In this document: positions 63,236 through 64,000 of the stretch, one piece after another | Position numbering within the stretch: the stretch's first letter is position 1 | Layout of the letters: each line of letters starts with the position of its first letter | Origin: an uncultured Afifella sp. | GTDB taxonomy: Bacteria > Pseudomonadota > Alphaproteobacteria > Rhizobiales > Afifellaceae | Reading direction: 5' to 3' | Length of the DNA: 64,000 bases | Assembly: GCA_947259045.1 (NCBI GenBank) | Contig: CAMYKZ010000027.1 | Location: 1-64,000 of the forward strand | Program-made: the position numbers and the translations under genes | The notes under the pieces: model-generated | The model's database searches: none | Told to the model about the DNA's origin: nothing | What the model saw: only the letters and a program-made list of their open reading frames with translations

Positions 63236-64000
63236 ATGGATCAGATATTCGGGAATATTTCCCTGCTGTTTGAGTTTCCGGTCGTCAATATACAGATCTT
63301 GCTCGATGGTATCATGATCGGTGCGCTGTTTGCTGTTGCCGCTTATGGCCTGGCCCTGGTCTGGGGCGTGATGAATGTCAAAAATCTGGCCCAGGGTGAT
63401 TTTGTCATCACCGGGGGTTATGTCGCTTGGTGGTTGACCCAGAAGGGCCTGCCGCCGCTGATCGGGATTCCGATTGCCTTCGTCGTGCTTTGGGGCATCG
63501 GCTGGGTGATCTACAAACTGGTGATCACACGGGTTATCGGGCGGGACCTGTTCACCTCGCTGCTGGCGACGTTCGGTCTGGCCATCATGATGGCGCAGCT
63601 TCTTAATCTGGCATTCGGTTCCGACACCCAGAGCATCAAACTGGATTTTGCCACCTGGCGGTTTTTCGACGATTTCGTCAATGTACCGGTCGCCAAGATT
63701 ATCGGTGCCCTGATGGCGACAGGCCTCGCAATCGGCGTGGTCATATTCATGAAGACATCGCGCATGGGCCAGGCCATCCGTGCGACCTCGCAGGATGCCC
63801 GCGCAGCCCGGGTGATGGGGATTGATACGGAAAAAGTCTATGCCTTTACGTTTTCGCTGAACGCGGCAATCTGCGGCGCGGCCGGCGCGATCATCGTCAT
63901 GGTCTGGCTGATCCAGCCATTCTACGGCATCACCTATTCTATCCGCTCGTTCGTCATCGTCACTGCGGCCGGGCTCGGCAACCTGCCCGGCGTCATCGCG
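63236..64000 (+). CDS. Branched-chain amino acid-type ABC permease (LivH-like), truncated by window end
   Basis: The first 255 residues of a polytopic inner-membrane permease are present and open to the last base. LivH features are seen: QILLDGIMIGALFAVAAYGLALVWGVMNV, LAQGDFVITGGYVAW, and the EAA-like region GQAIRATSQDARAARVMGID. The ATG at 63236 follows GAGGGG by about 12 bases. It belongs with the binding protein at 61827; a second permease and two ATPases should follow outside the window. Confidence 0.92.
   Translation, partial: MDQIFGNISLLFEFPVVNIQILLDGIMIGALFAVAAYGLALVWGVMNVKNLAQGDFVITGGYVAWWLTQKGLPPLIGIPIAFVVLWGIGWVIYKLVITRVIGRDLFTSLLATFGLAIMMAQLLNLAFGSDTQSIKLDFATWRFFDDFVNVPVAKIIGALMATGLAIGVVIFMKTSRMGQAIRATSQDARAARVMGIDTEKVYAFTFSLNAAICGAAGAIIVMVWLIQPFYGITYSIRSFVIVTAAGLGNLPGVIA

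Overview
The window looks like chromosomal DNA of an alphaproteobacterium, most likely order Hyphomicrobiales (Rhizobiales). The evidence is high GC, CpdR, a suhB/mmgR-type small RNA between an IMPase-family gene (hisN) and an N-formylglutamate amidohydrolase gene, a ROSE-type thermometer in front of a small heat-shock gene, and a DUF459/lytic transglycosylase pair. I cannot name a genus. About 55 protein genes, one tRNA, one small RNA and several regulatory elements can be supported. No rRNA, CRISPR array or intact insertion sequence was seen.

Layout. 1-10 kb: the end of an AraC regulator, a DMT exporter, a DapA-family lyase, a PaaK-like ligase, a ketopantoate-reductase-like enzyme, a periplasmic 5'-nucleotidase, then a predicted 10-TM metal exporter behind a strong promoter with a Fur-like box, followed by ferrochelatase (TTG start). 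10.4-16.2 kb: a complete peptide-type ABC importer (SBP, two permeases, two ATPases). 16.8-23 kb: an SPFH/NfeD pair, KdsD, GalU, an MltB-type transglycosylase and a DUF459 protein. 23-25.5 kb: a nickel/cobalt-type resistance islet (DmeR-like repressor plus an MFS pump with a His-rich tail) beside the 3' remnant of another gene. 25.5-31.7 kb: glutamate synthase gltBD.

32.5-35.1 kb: a bufferin (gig/buf) operon: a DUF2282 precursor peptide with four cysteines, a DUF692/MNIO maturase, a DUF2063 partner and a DoxX membrane protein. This should make a copper-binding modified peptide. 35-44.6 kb: threonine aldolase, Hsp20 with RpoH-like promoter and ROSE leader, alpha/beta hydrolase, HisN, the mmgR-like sRNA, N-formylglutamate amidohydrolase, CpdR, tRNA-Val(GAC), a second DMT transporter, a diheme cytochrome c and a PQQ sugar dehydrogenase.

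44.7-61.2 kb is the most unusual part. All six ebo functions are present but split into two blocks. The first is an operon eboA-eboB-VTT membrane protein-idi (isopentenyl-diphosphate isomerase), with eboF divergent from it. The second is an overlapping operon eboD-eboE-eboC. Between the blocks lie a Tat-exported SMP-30 protein, a methyltransferase, an outer-membrane beta-barrel protein, three polyprenyl-phosphate-sugar type glycosyltransferases (two GT-C enzymes flanking a GT2-GtrA fusion) and an SDR protein without its catalytic Tyr/Lys. Together these suggest a prenylated metabolite or lipid-linked glycan pathway that uses an in-operon C5 isomerase and a periplasmic export and processing arm. 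61.3-64 kb: a TMEM220-like protein and the start of a branched-chain amino acid type ABC importer, cut by the window end.
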